From the NCBI RefSeq assembly GCF_029227915.1, contig NC_079881.1, forward strand, positions 21,987,501 through 22,047,500: a stretch of 60,000 nt of DNA. Reading direction: 5' to 3'. The notes beneath the pieces were generated by a model. That model was not told where the DNA came from and did no database searches. It saw only the letters and a list, made by a program, of their open reading frames with translations. Origin of the DNA: Hydractinia symbiolongicarpus. Lineage: Eukaryota > Cnidaria > Hydrozoa > Anthoathecata > Hydractiniidae. The first letter of the stretch is position 1; the number at the start of each line of letters is the position of its first letter. A program made the translations under genes and the position numbers. Positions 59,206 to 60,000 of the stretch are shown one piece after another.

Positions 59206-59838
59206 TCAAAATTGTTGAAAAAAGTACTCGTGATCACAAAAAATCTCATGTCTTGAACAAGTAAATTGTATTCTCCTTTTTGTTTACGCTTTTTCAAAAG
59301 TTGACGTACCCAAAAAATCTTTTTATATTGTAGTTTTCTTCGTCTTCTCTGTATATATTTTCTAACCAGTGAAGTGAACTATGAAACTAAACTATGCACG
59401 AATATTCTGAGCAGCCATATTGTATACGTCAGAAAAAGTGTGCGCGAAAAAACGTATGTACGCCAAGATTCTGTTTCATGAGTAGGAATTTAGAAACGAA
59501 AACGACCGCAATCAAGTTCGCCTCTATCCGGTCCGATCCAACTAAGTGGAAAGCAGCCTTAAGGAATGTGACAAGCGTATGATAATAAACTTCGTGCGGT
59601 GATTAGTGATGTTAATAAGGGAAGCGACAAGAAATGTGTTTTCTTTAAGCTACAGAAGACGTGATTGTATGGGTAATAATAATTGATAGTTCAGGTGCTG
59701 GAGACGTGCATCACGCGCTTCCAAGGTTAACCTGGAGGAATAGAAATGTAGGCTGACGACCGCGCTAGCGTGTATAGACAGCGCAAACAGTCATTAAAAA
59801 GTGCACAAAGCTTCATTATAGAATGGGAAAAGGATAAG
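59206..59838. other. Non-coding stretch, nothing recognised
   Basis: A 62-codon frame at 59394-59582 has no recognisable motif. Confidence 0.4.
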
Positions 59839-60000
59839 GTAAAGGTACTCTAACACCCTTTCTTTTCGTGTATACGGACTCTCAAAACGCGGGTCCACCG
59901 AAGTTTAGCCGTGCGGTAGTAAATGATATACTAAAACAGTGTCTGGGGCCAAAGCTGGCTGTATTTGCTGGAGTAACAAATTTGGCAAACGAACATGGTA
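59839..60000 (+). other. Open frame running off the window end
   Basis: From the stop at 59836-59838 the frame is open for 54 codons to the edge: KGTLTPFLFVYTDSQNAGPP, then an Arg/Val/Leu-rich stretch and VFAGVTNLANEHG. It looks protein-like and may be an exon or a mobile-element fragment. Not identified, and incomplete. Confidence 0.3.

Noticed and set aside
59839-60000. Assignment of the edge frame to a named family
   Set aside because: The first residues recall a mobile-element motif, but the rest does not follow it and the frame is cut by the window end.

Overview
The window is AT-rich (roughly two-thirds A+T by eye) metazoan DNA with no bacterial gene organisation. Spliced gene signals, an Mpv17/PMP22-family membrane protein, a Penelope-like retroelement, and fossils of P-element/THAP, Harbinger, piggyBac-like, KDZ-like and Polinton/Maverick elements together point to an invertebrate. 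The flavour of the repeats (decayed WHxDGYDKLK integrase, cnidarian-type P transposase, scattered TAGCTAGC clusters, homopolymer G/C runs) suggests a cnidarian, probably a hydrozoan; this is inference, not proof. The window is mostly intergenic and transposon-derived. No rRNA, CRISPR array or functional tRNA was seen.

Layout. 0.6-2.1 kb: two small decayed coding fossils (a zinc-ribbon-like reading frame and an rve-type integrase). 3.25 kb: 13-bp tandem repeat. 4.6-5.4 kb: a perfect 793-bp TCTG/GACA microsatellite that appears to have grown inside a dispersed repeat whose better copy lies at 19.9-20.5 kb. 8.6-9.4 kb: a TTAA-flanked, piggyBac-like non-autonomous element. 11.6-18.8 kb: a heavily decayed Polinton-type block on the minus strand (DNA polymerase B, then integrase), interrupted by a truncated Penelope-like element (14.3-15.6 kb, plus strand) and by a 1.4-kb insert carrying a hairpin and a hammerhead-like motif. 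21.2-21.8 kb: an intact Mpv17-like gene, the most credible host gene. 21.9-23.5 kb: a second, worn TTAA element. 27.5-29.8 kb: a near-complete but broken P-element-type transposase.

32.6-36.3 kb: a 1.5-1.7 kb inverted repeat around a 0.5-kb spacer. 36.7 kb: 44-bp tandem repeats. 38.4-41.0 kb: a 2.6-kb DNA transposon with about 90-bp terminal inverted repeats, a 7-bp target duplication, and a cysteine/histidine cluster resembling those of KDZ transposases; a 256-bp MITE is nested in it.

41.4-49.9 kb: an unrecognised gene family on the minus strand. One member (41.4-42.6 kb) is a 382-codon frame with three in-frame TAA codons and no frameshift. A second (45.5-46.5 kb) is open. A third (47.8-48.5 kb) is a 3'-truncated copy made by an apparently exact 2,017-bp tandem duplication. 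49.9-51.3 kb is degenerate repeat. 53.3 kb holds a tRNA-Pro-like relic, 54.1-54.9 kb two foldback elements, and 56.2-59.2 kb a MADF-BESS protein relic plus a Harbinger nuclease relic.

The genes do not form a pathway. The window is best read as a sparse genome segment shaped by many waves of mobile DNA, with one probable host gene and one lineage-specific gene family undergoing duplication and decay.
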